Counted from the stretch's first letter, positions 45,286 to 54,647 are shown. The stretch is 59,742 nucleotides of DNA from an uncultured Bacteroides sp. (GCA_937890825.1 CALADS010000065.1:1-59742), one strand, 5' to 3'. Numbers and translations: made by a program. The notes: generated by a model from the sequence alone, not told the origin.

Positions 45286-46602
45286 ATGATCAAGAAAGAG
45301 TATTTCCCCGGCATTGGAAAAATTCAGTTTGAAGGGGTTGAAAGTAAAAATCCGATGGCATTCCGTTATTATGATCCGGAAAAAATCATAATGGGTAAGA
45401 AGATGAAAGATTGGTTGAAGTTCTCTATGGCATGGTGGCATACATTGTGCGCAGAAGGAGCCGACCAGTTTGGCGGAACCAGCAAGAAATTTCCGTGGAA
45501 TGAAGGAACTGATAGAATTCAGGCTGCTAAGAATAAAATGGATGCCGGCTTTGAATTCATGCAGAAAATGGGAATAGAGTATTACTGTTTCCATGATGTA
45601 GATTTGTGTGATGAGGCTGATTCTATAGAAGAATACGAGGCTAATCTGAAAGAAATTGTGGCATATGCCAAGCAGAAACAAGCTGAAACGGGTATCAAAC
45701 TGTTGTGGGGTACAGCTAATGTATTCGGCCATGCACGGTATATGAATGGTGCTGCTACCAATCCAAACTTTGACGTTGTGGCCCGTGCTGCTGTTCAAAT
45801 AAAAAATGCAATTGATGCAACCATTGAATTGGGTGGTACCAATTACGTATTTTGGGGTGGACGTGAAGGCTATATGTCTTTACTGAATACTGACCAGAAA
45901 CGGGAAAAGGAACATTTGGCTCAAATGTTGACCATTGCCCGTGATTACGCACGCAGTAAGGGCTTTACCGGAACTTTCCTGATTGAGCCCAAGCCCATGG
46001 AACCTACCAAGCATCAATACGATGTAGATACAGAAACAGTCATCGGTTTCCTGAAAACTCATGGCCTGGATAAGGATTTTAAGGTAAATATCGAGGTGAA
46101 CCATGCCACATTGGCCGGGCATACCTTTGAGCATGAATTGGCCGTAGCGGTAGATAATGGCATGTTGGGCTCTATTGACGCAAATCGTGGCGATGCGCAG
46201 AATGGTTGGGATACAGACCAATTTCCTATAGATAACTTCGAACTGACGCAAGCCATGATGCAGATTATCCGAAATGGAGGTTTGGGTAATGGCGGTACAA
46301 ATTTTGATGCCAAGACGCGCCGTAACTCCACAGATCTGGAGGATATCTTCATCGCTCATATTGCCGGTATGGATGTAATGGCTCGTGCCCTGGAGAGCGC
46401 AGCCCGTCTGCTGGAAGAATCTCCTTATAAAAAGATGCTGGCAGATCGCTACGCTTCTTTCGATAGCGGCAAGGGAAAGGAATTTGAAGAAGGAAAGCTT
46501 TCTTTGGAAGATTTGGTGGCCCATGCCAAACAAGTGGGCGAACCCAAACAGGTGAGCGGTAAGCAGGAACTTTATGAAGCTATTGTAAATATGTACTGTT
46601 AA
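45286..46602 (+). CDS. xylA: Xylose isomerase
   Basis: 438 residues, class II length. Active-site motifs are FSMAWWHTLCAEGADQFGG (about 46-64), FWGGREGYMSLLNTD (about 188-202) and the metal ligands in EPKPMEPTKHQYD (about 232-244). It converts xylose to xylulose with Mg2+ or Mn2+. A hairpin at 46621-46643 followed by T-rich sequence may end the operon. No xylose transporter gene follows, unlike the usual Bacteroides arrangement. Confidence 0.97.
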   Translation: MIKKEYFPGIGKIQFEGVESKNPMAFRYYDPEKIIMGKKMKDWLKFSMAWWHTLCAEGADQFGGTSKKFPWNEGTDRIQAAKNKMDAGFEFMQKMGIEYYCFHDVDLCDEADSIEEYEANLKEIVAYAKQKQAETGIKLLWGTANVFGHARYMNGAATNPNFDVVARAAVQIKNAIDATIELGGTNYVFWGGREGYMSLLNTDQKREKEHLAQMLTIARDYARSKGFTGTFLIEPKPMEPTKHQYDVDTETVIGFLKTHGLDKDFKVNIEVNHATLAGHTFEHELAVAVDNGMLGSIDANRGDAQNGWDTDQFPIDNFELTQAMMQIIRNGGLGNGGTNFDAKTRRNSTDLEDIFIAHIAGMDVMARALESAARLLEESPYKKMLADRYASFDSGKGKEFEEGKLSLEDLVAHAKQVGEPKQVSGKQELYEAIVNMYC

Positions 46603-46620
46603 CTGATAGATACCTAAAGA

Positions 46621-46652
46621 CAAAGAGGTGGTAATACTCTTTGTTGTTTTGC
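46621..46652 (+). terminator. Possible terminator after xylA
   Basis: CAAAGAG (46621-46627) pairs with CTCTTTG (46637-46643), followed by TTGTTTT. The T run is interrupted, so this is a modest call. Confidence 0.45.
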
Positions 46653-46671
46653 GCTTATTAGTGAAAACTAT

Positions 46672-46755
46672 AAACGCCACTGCCGTTTATACAAACGCCG
46701 TCGCCGTTTGTACAAACGGCAGTGCTGATTTTATAAACGGCAGTGCCGTTTATAA
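46672..46755. repeat. Four 21-bp tandem palindromic repeats
   Basis: Four consecutive 21-base units, without spacers, start at 46672, 46693, 46714 and 46735. The consensus is AAACGGCAGTGCCGTTTATAC. The first 17 bases of the consensus are a perfect palindrome, complete in the fourth unit and with changes in the other three. They lie in the 278-bp gap between xylA and the GNAT/nitrilase gene. Confidence 0.88.
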
Positions 46756-46880
46756 TTATATCCTAGTTTGATTAACTTCTGTTAACCGATTGGCCATTCA
46801 AATATGGCAGCTTAGATACATTATAGCTAAATCTTGTATACCTTTGCACAGTTTTAAACAAAAACATAACTATACATATT

Positions 46881-48416
46881 ATGGAAGAATTGAAAATCAA
46901 TAAGGTGCAAATTCGGAATTTGCAGATTGAAGATTATGATCAGCTGGCTCAATCCTTCACTCGTGTTTACAGTGATGGAAGCGATGTGTTTTGGACCCAC
47001 AAGCAGATTGAAAAGTTGATTCGTATTTTTCCTGAAGGTCAAATTGTCACGGTAGTAGATGAAAAGATTGTAGGCTGTGCTCTTTCTATTATTGTCAACT
47101 ATGATGATGTAAAGAATGATCATACCTATGCTCAGGTAACAGGAAAGGAAACCTTTAATACACATAACCCCAAAGGCAATATACTTTATGGTATTGAAGT
47201 TTTTATCCACCCGCAGTATCGAGGCTTGCGTTTGGCAAGACGAATGTATGAGTATCGCAAGGAACTTTGTGAAACGTTGAATCTGAAAGCTATTATGTTT
47301 GGTGGGCGAATCCCTAATTATCACAAGTATGCAGACCAACTTCGCCCTAAGGAATACATTGATAAAGTACGTCAGAAGGAAATCTTCGACCCGGTGCTCA
47401 CTTTTCAACTCTCCAATGATTTCCATGTGCGTAAGGTGATGCGTAATTATCTGCCTAACGACGAAGAATCCAAGCATTACGCATGTCTGTTGCAATGGGA
47501 TAATATTTATTATCAGGCTCCTACGCAAGATTATGTAAGCCCGAAGACCACCGTGCGTGTGGGGTTGGTTCAATGGCAAATGCGCTCTTATAAGACCTTG
47601 GACGATCTTTTTGAGCAAGTGGAATTTTTCGTAGATGCCGTATCTGATTATAAAAGCGACTTCGTCTTGTTTCCGGAATACTTTAATGCACCTTTAATGG
47701 CTAAGTTCAACGATGAGGGCGAATCAGAGGCTATTCGCGGATTGGCAGAGTATACGGAAGAAATCCGCGAGCGTTTCATTAAATTGGCTATCAGCTATAA
47801 TATCAATATCATCACTGGTTCCATGCCGTTGAAAAAAGAGGATGGACGCTTGTATAATGTAGGGTTCTTATGTCGTCGCGACGGCACGTACGAGATGTAT
47901 GAAAAGATTCATGTTACGCCAGATGAAATTAAAAGTTGGGGATTGAGCGGTGGTAGAGCCTTGCAGACTTTTGATACAGATTGTGCGAAGGTGGGAGTGC
48001 TGATTTGCTACGATGTGGAATTTCCTGAGTTATCGCGCATCATGGCCGACCAAGGGATGCAGATTCTTTTCGTACCTTTCCTTACTGACACCCAGAATGC
48101 CTATAGCCGTGTAAAGGTATGTGCACATGCCCGCGCCATCGAGAATGAATGCTTTGTGGTAATAGCCGGTAGCGTGGGTAACTTGCCTCGTGTGCATAAT
48201 ATGGATATTCAGTATGCACAATCCGGTGTGTTTACACCTTGCGATTTTGCATTTCCTACAGATGGAAAACGGGCAGAAGCTACACCGAATACAGAAATGA
48301 TACTGGTATCGGATGTTGATCTGGATTTGCTGAACGAACTTCATACCTACGGTAGTGTACGTAATCTGAAGGACCGCCGGAATGATTTATATGAAGTGAA
48401 ATTGAAAAGGGGATAG
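46881..48416 (+). CDS. GNAT acetyltransferase / carbon-nitrogen hydrolase fusion
   Basis: 511 residues. Residues about 8-175 are a GNAT domain with the acetyl-CoA-binding HPQYRGLRLARRMY (about 110-123). Residues about 224-500 are a nitrilase-fold hydrolase with a complete triad: Glu266 (LFPEYF), Lys342 (YEKIHV) and Cys376 (VLICYDVEFPE). The same fusion is known in many Bacteroidota; its substrates are unknown, and an amide or N-acylated amine is plausible. A -7-like TACCTTTG lies at 46839-46846. It stands alone between xylA and ileS. Confidence 0.9.
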   Translation: MEELKINKVQIRNLQIEDYDQLAQSFTRVYSDGSDVFWTHKQIEKLIRIFPEGQIVTVVDEKIVGCALSIIVNYDDVKNDHTYAQVTGKETFNTHNPKGNILYGIEVFIHPQYRGLRLARRMYEYRKELCETLNLKAIMFGGRIPNYHKYADQLRPKEYIDKVRQKEIFDPVLTFQLSNDFHVRKVMRNYLPNDEESKHYACLLQWDNIYYQAPTQDYVSPKTTVRVGLVQWQMRSYKTLDDLFEQVEFFVDAVSDYKSDFVLFPEYFNAPLMAKFNDEGESEAIRGLAEYTEEIRERFIKLAISYNINIITGSMPLKKEDGRLYNVGFLCRRDGTYEMYEKIHVTPDEIKSWGLSGGRALQTFDTDCAKVGVLICYDVEFPELSRIMADQGMQILFVPFLTDTQNAYSRVKVCAHARAIENECFVVIAGSVGNLPRVHNMDIQYAQSGVFTPCDFAFPTDGKRAEATPNTEMILVSDVDLDLLNELHTYGSVRNLKDRRNDLYEVKLKRG

Positions 48417-48417
48417 A

Positions 48418-48490
48418 CATAAAAAAAGGCTATCTATCCCAGACAGCCAATCTTTCTTGTTAACCTTAAATCTAATACTATGAAAAACAC
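48418..48490 (-). ncRNA. Candidate small RNA with its own promoter and terminator
   Basis: On the minus strand the promoter at 48525-48495 predicts a start near 48490. The transcript would contain ATTAGATTTAAGGTTAACAA and end in a terminator: GGCTGTCT pairs with AGATAGCC around a 5-base loop (48447-48427), followed by seven Us. The stem is fully paired (with one G-U) only on the minus strand; the plus strand would have an A-C mismatch. The length is about 70 bases. It resembles the abundant paralogous intergenic small RNAs of Bacteroides; the family name cannot be confirmed here. Confidence 0.7.
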
Positions 48491-48494
48491 AATG

Positions 48495-48525
48495 CAAAGG
48501 TAGTGCATTTTTGTAGATTCCCAAA
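48495..48525 (-). promoter_or_regulatory. Promoter of the candidate small RNA
   Basis: On the minus strand TTTG (48525-48522), exactly 19 bases, then TACCTTTG (48502-48495): a consensus-grade Bacteroidota promoter pointing away from ileS. Confidence 0.75.
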
Positions 48526-48531
48526 TTTTTA

Positions 48532-48596
48532 AGCCGAAATGCTTTGATTTATAACATGCTTTAAGGGTGTAGCATATAAATTAAGACTTTTCGGCT
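48532..48596. repeat. Nested inverted repeats upstream of ileS
   Basis: AGCCGAAA (48532-48539) pairs with TTTCGGCT (48589-48596). Inside, ATTTAT and ATGCT pair with AGCAT and ATAAAT, separated by a 10-base loop. It could be a structured RNA or a DNA site between the small RNA promoter and the ileS -7 box (TAAATTTG, 48646-48653). Confidence 0.55.
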
Positions 48597-48714
48597 CTCA
48601 TTTATTTAAAAATCTCAAAGTTTTTCCTTTTATCTAACTTTTTTGTAAATTTGCGGCTTTAATAAAAGGAATAGCCTTTTTTGATGTGTAAACTATATTA
48701 AAAAGATAAAGAAG

Positions 48715-51700
48715 ATGGGTAAGAAATTTGCCGAATATTCTAAGTTTGACCTTTCTGACGTTAATAAGAAGGTATTGGAGAAATGGGACGAAAACCAGGT
48801 TTTCGCCAAGAGTATGACTGAACGTGAAGGTTGTCCTTCATTCGTATTTTTCGAAGGACCTCCCTCTGCCAATGGTATGCCGGGAATTCACCATGTAATG
48901 GCCCGCTCTATCAAAGATATTTTCTGCCGTTATAAGACTATGAAGGGTTTCCAGGTAAAGCGTAAGGCTGGTTGGGATACGCATGGACTTCCGGTAGAAC
49001 TGGGCGTGGAAAAAGCACTGGGCATAACCAAAGAGGATATAGGCAAATCCATATCGGTAGCTGAATACAATGCTGCTTGTAGAAAAGATGTGATGAAATT
49101 TACCCGTGAATGGGAGGATTTAACGCATAAGATGGGCTATTGGGTAGATATGAAAAGCCCCTATATCACATACGACAACCGTTATATTGAAACGCTTTGG
49201 TGGTTGCTCAAGCAGTTGTATAAAAAAGGTCTGCTATATAAAGGATATACTATCCAACCGTATTCACCGGCTGCAGGTACCGGACTGAGTTCACACGAAT
49301 TGAATCAGCCGGGATGTTATCGCGATGTGAAAGATACTACCGTAGTAGGACAGTTTAAGATGAAAAACCCGAAGCCCGAAATGGCTGCTTGGGGAACTCC
49401 TTACTTTATAGCATGGACCACTACTCCGTGGACACTGCCCTCAAACACTGCGCTTTGTGTGGGCCCTAAAATTGACTATGTAGCCGTTCAGACCTATAAC
49501 GGTTATACAGGCGAAAAGATGACGGTGGTTTTGGCTAAAGCTTTGCTCTATACACACTTTAATAAAAAAGCAGAAGGAATTGAACTAGAGGATTATAAGG
49601 CGGGCGATAAATTGATTCCATTCAAAGTGGTGGGTGAGTATAAGGGAGCCGACCTGGTGGGTATGGAGTATGAACAACTTATCCCTTGGGTTAAACCGGT
49701 AGAGGTGGATACAGATGGTACTTGGACACCGAGTAACCAGGGCTTCCGCGTTATTCCGGGCGACTATGTTACTACTGAGGATGGTACGGGTATAGTACAC
49801 ATTGCACCCACGTTCGGAGCTGATGATGCCCAGGTGGCACGGGCTGCTGGCATACCTTCTCTCTTTATGATTAATAAGCGCGGAGAAACACGTCCGATGG
49901 TAGATTTGACTGGAAAATTCTACTTGCTTGATGAATTGGATGAACGTTTTGTCAATGAATGTGTAGATGTAGATGCCTATAAAGAATATGAAGGCCGTTG
50001 GGTGAAAAACGCTTATGATCCTCAATTTACTGTGGATGGAAAATACGACGAGAAGGCGGCTCAAGCTGCCGAATCACTCGATATACACATCTGTATGCTG
50101 ATGAAAGCTGGCTCGCAAGCCTTTAAGATAGAGAAACATGTACATAACTATCCGCACTGCTGGCGTACAGATAAGCCTGTATTGTATTATCCGTTGGACA
50201 GCTGGTTTATCCGTAGTACGGCTTGTAAAGAACGTATGATGGAATTGAACAAGACCATCAACTGGAAACCGGAAAGTACCGGTACCGGACGTTTTGGCAA
50301 GTGGCTGGAGAATTTGAATGACTGGAACTTGAGTCGTTCGCGCTATTGGGGTACTCCGTTGCCTATTTGGCGAACCGAGGACGGCTCCGACGAACGCTGC
50401 ATCGAATCGGTGGAAGAATTATATAACGAAATCGAGAAATCTGTTGCAGCCGGCTTGATGACTGCTAATCCATATAAGGAAAAAGGATTCGTTCCGGGAG
50501 AATATACGCAGGAAAACTACGATAAGATTGATTTGCACCGTCCGTATGTAGACGATATCATCCTGGTGTCAAAAGACGGTAAACCGATGAAGCGTGAATC
50601 AGATCTGATTGATGTGTGGTTTGATTCCGGCTCTATGCCTTACGCTCAAATCCATTATCCGTTCGAAAATAAGGAACTGCTTGATAATCGCTTGGTTTAT
50701 CCGGCTGATTTTATCGCTGAGGGTGTAGACCAAACACGCGGATGGTTCTTTACCCTGCACGCTATCGCCACTATGGTGTTCGACAGTGTATCTTATAAAG
50801 CAGTTATATCCAACGGGTTGGTATTGGATAAAAACGGCAATAAGATGTCGAAGCGTTTGGGAAATGCGGTTGACCCCTTCTCAACCATCGAAAAATATGG
50901 TTCCGACCCCTTGCGCTGGTACATGATTACCAATTCATCGCCGTGGGATAACTTGAAGTTTGATGTGGATGGTGTAGAAGAAGTACGTCGCAAATTCTTC
51001 GGAACATTATATAATACTTATTCATTCTTTGCTCTCTATGCCAACGTAGATGGCTTTGAATACAGTGAGGCAGACGTGCCTATGGAAGCACGCCCGGAAA
51101 TCGACCGTTGGATTCTGTCTGTACTCAATACACTGGTGAAGAGCGTAGATACTTGTTATAATGACTATGAGCCTACTAAGGCGGGCCGTTTGATCTCGGA
51201 TTTTGTGAACGATAATCTTTCTAACTGGTATGTACGTCTGAACCGTAAACGCTTCTGGGGTGGGGGTATGACCCAAGATAAACTGTCGGCTTATCAGACT
51301 CTTTACACCTGTCTGGAAACAGTAGCCAAGCTGATGGCCCCGATAGCTCCGTTCTATGCAGATATGCTCTACACGGATTTGATAGCCGTAACCGGACGCG
51401 ACAGTGTGGTGTCAGTTCATCTGGCTAATTTCCCAGTGGCGCAAGAAGACAAGATAGATACCGAACTGGAAGCTCGTATGCAGATGGCACAAGATGTAAC
51501 TTCTATGGTATTGGCTTTGCGCCGTAAGGTTAACATCAAAGTACGCCAGCCCCTGCAGTGTATTATGATTCCGGTAGTAGATGAAGCACAGCGCGCTCAT
51601 ATCGAAGCTGTTCAATCCTTAATCATGAATGAAGTAAATGTGAAGGAAATCCGTTTTGTAGACGGTGCTGCTGGTGTATTGGTAAAGAAAGTGAAATGCG

Positions 51701-52206
51701 ATTTCAAGAAACTTGGTCCGAAGTTCGGCAAGCAGATGAAAGCTGTAGCAGCAGAAGTGGCAGCATTGTCGCAAGAAGCTATTGCTGAATTGGAAAAGAA
51801 CGGCAATTATACCTTGATGCTGGCCGATGGTGCTCAGGCTGTAATTGAAACAACTGACGTAGAAATCTTCAGTGAGGATATTCCAGGCTGGCTGGTTGCC
51901 AATGAAGGTAAACTTACGGTGGCGCTGGAAGTGACCATAACAGAAGAACTTCGTCGTGAGGGTGTGGCCCGTGAATTGGTGAACCGTATTCAGAATTTAC
52001 GTAAATCAAGCGGTTTTGAGATAACTGATAAAATAAATATAACCTTATCAAAAAATTCTCAGACAGATGATGCCGTAACAGAATATAAAGACTATATTTG
52101 CAATCAAGTATTGGGCACTTCTCTGGTGCTGGCTGATGAAGTGAAGGAAGGAACCGAATTAGAGTTCGATGACTTTAGTCTCTTTGTGAGCGTAGTAAAA
52201 GAATAA
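48715..52206 (+). CDS. ileS: Isoleucyl-tRNA synthetase
   Basis: 1163 residues, long class I type. The HIGH-like motif GMPGIHH (about 52-58) and KMSKRLG (about 703-709) are present. The editing domain lies about 200-440 (WTTTPWTLPSNTAL). The C-terminal half is the anticodon-binding region, of the eukaryote-like ileS2 length without the bacterial zinc site at the end. It charges tRNA-Ile. It is followed at 54 bases by the DksA-like gene. Confidence 0.97.
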   Translation: MGKKFAEYSKFDLSDVNKKVLEKWDENQVFAKSMTEREGCPSFVFFEGPPSANGMPGIHHVMARSIKDIFCRYKTMKGFQVKRKAGWDTHGLPVELGVEKALGITKEDIGKSISVAEYNAACRKDVMKFTREWEDLTHKMGYWVDMKSPYITYDNRYIETLWWLLKQLYKKGLLYKGYTIQPYSPAAGTGLSSHELNQPGCYRDVKDTTVVGQFKMKNPKPEMAAWGTPYFIAWTTTPWTLPSNTALCVGPKIDYVAVQTYNGYTGEKMTVVLAKALLYTHFNKKAEGIELEDYKAGDKLIPFKVVGEYKGADLVGMEYEQLIPWVKPVEVDTDGTWTPSNQGFRVIPGDYVTTEDGTGIVHIAPTFGADDAQVARAAGIPSLFMINKRGETRPMVDLTGKFYLLDELDERFVNECVDVDAYKEYEGRWVKNAYDPQFTVDGKYDEKAAQAAESLDIHICMLMKAGSQAFKIEKHVHNYPHCWRTDKPVLYYPLDSWFIRSTACKERMMELNKTINWKPESTGTGRFGKWLENLNDWNLSRSRYWGTPLPIWRTEDGSDERCIESVEELYNEIEKSVAAGLMTANPYKEKGFVPGEYTQENYDKIDLHRPYVDDIILVSKDGKPMKRESDLIDVWFDSGSMPYAQIHYPFENKELLDNRLVYPADFIAEGVDQTRGWFFTLHAIATMVFDSVSYKAVISNGLVLDKNGNKMSKRLGNAVDPFSTIEKYGSDPLRWYMITNSSPWDNLKFDVDGVEEVRRKFFGTLYNTYSFFALYANVDGFEYSEADVPMEARPEIDRWILSVLNTLVKSVDTCYNDYEPTKAGRLISDFVNDNLSNWYVRLNRKRFWGGGMTQDKLSAYQTLYTCLETVAKLMAPIAPFYADMLYTDLIAVTGRDSVVSVHLANFPVAQEDKIDTELEARMQMAQDVTSMVLALRRKVNIKVRQPLQCIMIPVVDEAQRAHIEAVQSLIMNEVNVKEIRFVDGAAGVLVKKVKCDFKKLGPKFGKQMKAVAAEVAALSQEAIAELEKNGNYTLMLADGAQAVIETTDVEIFSEDIPGWLVANEGKLTVALEVTITEELRREGVARELVNRIQNLRKSSGFEITDKINITLSKNSQTDDAVTEYKDYICNQVLGTSLVLADEVKEGTELEFDDFSLFVSVVKE

Positions 52207-52260
52207 GTGCTTTCAAAACCTTAATATTTAAAACCTTAAACACTTAAAAAAAATAGTATT

Positions 52261-52641
52261 ATGGCAGAAAAGACAAGATATTCGGATGCAGAATTAGAAG
52301 AATTCCGCGCCATTATCATGGAGAAACTGGAATTGGCTCGAAGAGATTATGATTTGTTGAAGGGTAGTCTGACGGGTGCAGACGGAAATGATACAGATGA
52401 TACATCTCCTACGTATAAAGTGCTCGAAGAAGGTGCAAATACCTTGTCAAAGGAAGAAACCACCCGCTTGGCACAGCGTCAGTTGAAGTTTATTCAAGGC
52501 TTACAGGCTGCGTTGGTACGTATCGAGAACAAAACCTATGGAATTTGCCGTGAAACCGGTAAACTGATTCCGCCAGAACGTTTGCGTGCTGTGCCTCATG
52601 CCACGTTGAGCATTGAGGCAAAGAACAGTGGCAAGAAATAA
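52261..52641 (+). CDS. TraR/DksA-family protein
   Basis: 126 residues. A coiled-coil region (about 8-85) carries an acidic tip (DGNDTDDTSP), as in DksA, and is followed by the C-terminal finger region YGICRETGKLIPPERL. Only one Cys of the four-Cys zinc site remains, as in many Bacteroidota homologues. DksA-like proteins bind RNA polymerase through the secondary channel; that role is inferred here. It is placed between ileS and lspA, a conserved Bacteroidales order. Confidence 0.88.
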   Translation: MAEKTRYSDAELEEFRAIIMEKLELARRDYDLLKGSLTGADGNDTDDTSPTYKVLEEGANTLSKEETTRLAQRQLKFIQGLQAALVRIENKTYGICRETGKLIPPERLRAVPHATLSIEAKNSGKK

Positions 52642-52678
52642 TACCCTATTCGCTCCAAGGCGATAACAGGTGTTGAAG

Positions 52679-52730
52679 GCCGGTATTACTGTATGGGGCA
52701 GTGTGGCTACATACGGTTGTATCGGCTTTT
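52679..52730 (+). terminator. Possible terminator after the DksA-like gene
   Basis: GCCGGTA (52679-52685) pairs with TATCGGC (52720-52726) with one G-U, extended by an imperfect inner stem, and TTTT follows. Confidence 0.5.
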
Positions 52731-52802
52731 AACTCTTTGTGAGCCTGCAAGCAAACAAGGGGATGAACTACTTACAAATTTTAGAAAAAACCGTTATATT
52801 TG

Positions 52803-53474
52803 ATGAATAAAATCTTTACGAAAGGCAGAATTGCCTTATTGGTTATCATTTCAGTGCTGGTCATCGATCAGATTATCAAGATAGCAGTAAAGACTCAGAT
52901 GTATTGGCATCAGAGTGAGAATGCTATCGGTTGGATTTATGACAAGTTAGGTATTGATGCCGTTCCTCCCACTTGGTTCTATATTTATTTTACCGAAAAT
53001 AGCGGTATGGCATTTGGTATGGAAATTTTTGATAAACTGTTTCTTACTTTGTTTCGCATAGCAGCTGTTTCAGTGATAGGTTGGTTTTTGTACCGCTTTG
53101 TGAAATTGGGTATGAAGACAGGTTTTATCGTATGTGTATCGTTGATTCTGACCGGTGCATTGGGCAATATTGTAGATAGCGTTTTCTATGGAGTATTTTT
53201 TAATGAGAGTACACATTCGCAGATAGCTTCGTTTTTACCCGATGGAGGCGGATACGCTCCGTGGTTTTATGGTAAGGTGGTAGATATGTTCTATTTCCCC
53301 ATTATTGATACCAATTGGCCTTTGTGGGTTCCTTTTGTAGGAGGAGAGCATTTTATATTTTTTAGTCCGATATTCAATTTTGCAGATGCAGCCATCAGTT
53401 GTGGCGTCATAGCTTTGTTCTTGTTCTATAGCAAGGAGTTTTCAGAGGCCTATCATTCTGCACTTAAGAAATAA
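52803..53474 (+). CDS. lspA: Lipoprotein signal peptidase
   Basis: 223 residues from ATG 52803; the TTG three bases upstream is part of a -7-like TATATTTG. It has four membrane helices. The catalytic Asp residues are in GNIVDSVFYG and FNFADAAIS, and the NSGMAFG motif lies near residue 62. It removes lipoprotein signal peptides after Cys lipidation. It is longer than the E. coli enzyme because of an insert (about 135-175). The next gene starts 3 bases after the stop. Confidence 0.95.
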   Translation: MNKIFTKGRIALLVIISVLVIDQIIKIAVKTQMYWHQSENAIGWIYDKLGIDAVPPTWFYIYFTENSGMAFGMEIFDKLFLTLFRIAAVSVIGWFLYRFVKLGMKTGFIVCVSLILTGALGNIVDSVFYGVFFNESTHSQIASFLPDGGGYAPWFYGKVVDMFYFPIIDTNWPLWVPFVGGEHFIFFSPIFNFADAAISCGVIALFLFYSKEFSEAYHSALKK

Positions 53475-53477
53475 GTG

Positions 53478-54389
53478 ATGAATAGAAAACCGTTAGCTGT
53501 CCGTAGCCTGTTGTTGGGTATGTTTTTTACTTTTACGGTAACAGGTTGTAGTGTAAAGCGTCCAGATACCGTTTTTCAGGATGCACAGATGGAGAATATC
53601 CTGTTTGATTATCACATAGCCAAAGCTATGGCTGATGATGTGCCTTATAATGAATCCTACAAGAAATCGCTGTACATGGAGTCAGTATTTCAGAAGCACG
53701 GAGTGACAGAGGCTGAGTTTGATTCATCCATGGTATGGTTTAGCCGTCATCCTGATGTGCTGACTAAAATCTATGAAAATGTCAGTGCGCGGCTCAAGAA
53801 AGAACGAGATGCCATCAATCATCTGATCGCATTACGTGATAATAAACCGAAGGAGTCTTTGCCGGGTGATAGTGTCAATGTGTGGCAGGGGAGAAAAGTT
53901 TATCAACTTACCAGCATGCCTCTAGATAACCGCTTGGATTTTACCTTGTCGGTAGACACCAATTTCAAGGAGCGCGACACGTTGCGCTGGTCGGTACGTT
54001 TCCGCTTCTTGGAAACAGATTCACTGTTTGCTCCACAAATGGCATTACAGATAGTGTATGATAAAGACACATTGGTGAGTGGACCGAAGAAGGTGATCAA
54101 TACGGGTATTCACACACTTTCTTTATCGGCCGATACATTGGGAGCCATGAAGGAAATTCGCGGCTTTATCTACAATCCGGTGCGTGGTGCAGCACAGCAT
54201 ATGCTGCTTGACAGTATTACCTTGATGCGTTATCATGCCACCGATACTCTGAAAATGGATTCGGTGCATGTAGAGCCGATTGTTTCGACTAAGAAGGAGG
54301 ACATAGCAGTGAAAAAAGTGGAATCCGATGTGAAAATTGCGCCGGTTCATCGTCCGCATCGTCCACGTCCTATAAAAAAAGTAGAATAG
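53478..54389 (+). CDS. DUF4296 lipoprotein
   Basis: 303 residues from ATG 53478; a GTG three bases upstream directly follows the lspA stop. The lipoprotein signal ends in TVTGC. Residues about 30-115 are the DUF4296 helical domain (MENILFDYHIAKAM, then VWFSRHPDVLTKIYENV). A beta-rich middle part and a basic Pro/His/Arg-rich tail follow. Its function is unknown. The tight spacing behind lspA indicates shared translation, and LspA would process this protein. Confidence 0.8.
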   Translation: MNRKPLAVRSLLLGMFFTFTVTGCSVKRPDTVFQDAQMENILFDYHIAKAMADDVPYNESYKKSLYMESVFQKHGVTEAEFDSSMVWFSRHPDVLTKIYENVSARLKKERDAINHLIALRDNKPKESLPGDSVNVWQGRKVYQLTSMPLDNRLDFTLSVDTNFKERDTLRWSVRFRFLETDSLFAPQMALQIVYDKDTLVSGPKKVINTGIHTLSLSADTLGAMKEIRGFIYNPVRGAAQHMLLDSITLMRYHATDTLKMDSVHVEPIVSTKKEDIAVKKVESDVKIAPVHRPHRPRPIKKVE

Positions 54390-54647
54390 ATGAAACGATA
54401 TGCAGCGCATTTTGTCTTTCTACCAGAAAAGGGGTATCTTAAACAGTATGTGGTAGAGGTAGAACAGGGAGTGGTAGTGAGAATATTTCCTCTGGTAGAA
54501 GAAGTAGAGGATGTAGAATGGTTTCCAGGAGTTATTATTTTGTCTGAAGAGGGGGAAGCTGGCCGGTATACAGCTTCCCTTTATTACCCTTTTGATTTTA
54601 TAGCCATGCGGCCTGTCGCCGGAACTCAGCGCAGACTATTGCAGTAG
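54390..54647 (+). CDS. Small conserved-looking protein of unknown function
   Basis: 85 residues, no signal peptide. The ATG follows the DUF4296 stop codon directly, so it is co-translated. It is rich in Val and Glu with beta-strand character (KQYVVEVEQGVVVRIFPL). I do not recognise a family. Its 3' end overlaps the convergent methyltransferase gene by 50 bases, and the last residues may be unconstrained. Confidence 0.6.
   Translation: MKRYAAHFVFLPEKGYLKQYVVEVEQGVVVRIFPLVEEVEDVEWFPGVIILSEEGEAGRYTASLYYPFDFIAMRPVAGTQRRLLQ

Noticed and set aside
46672..46755. CRISPR array
   Set aside because: The units follow each other without spacers and are palindromic themselves; no cas genes are nearby.
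48484..48504. Seven-residue leader peptide (MKNTMQR) on the plus strand
   Set aside because: It is better explained as the complement of the small RNA start and its promoter, and it is far from ileS.
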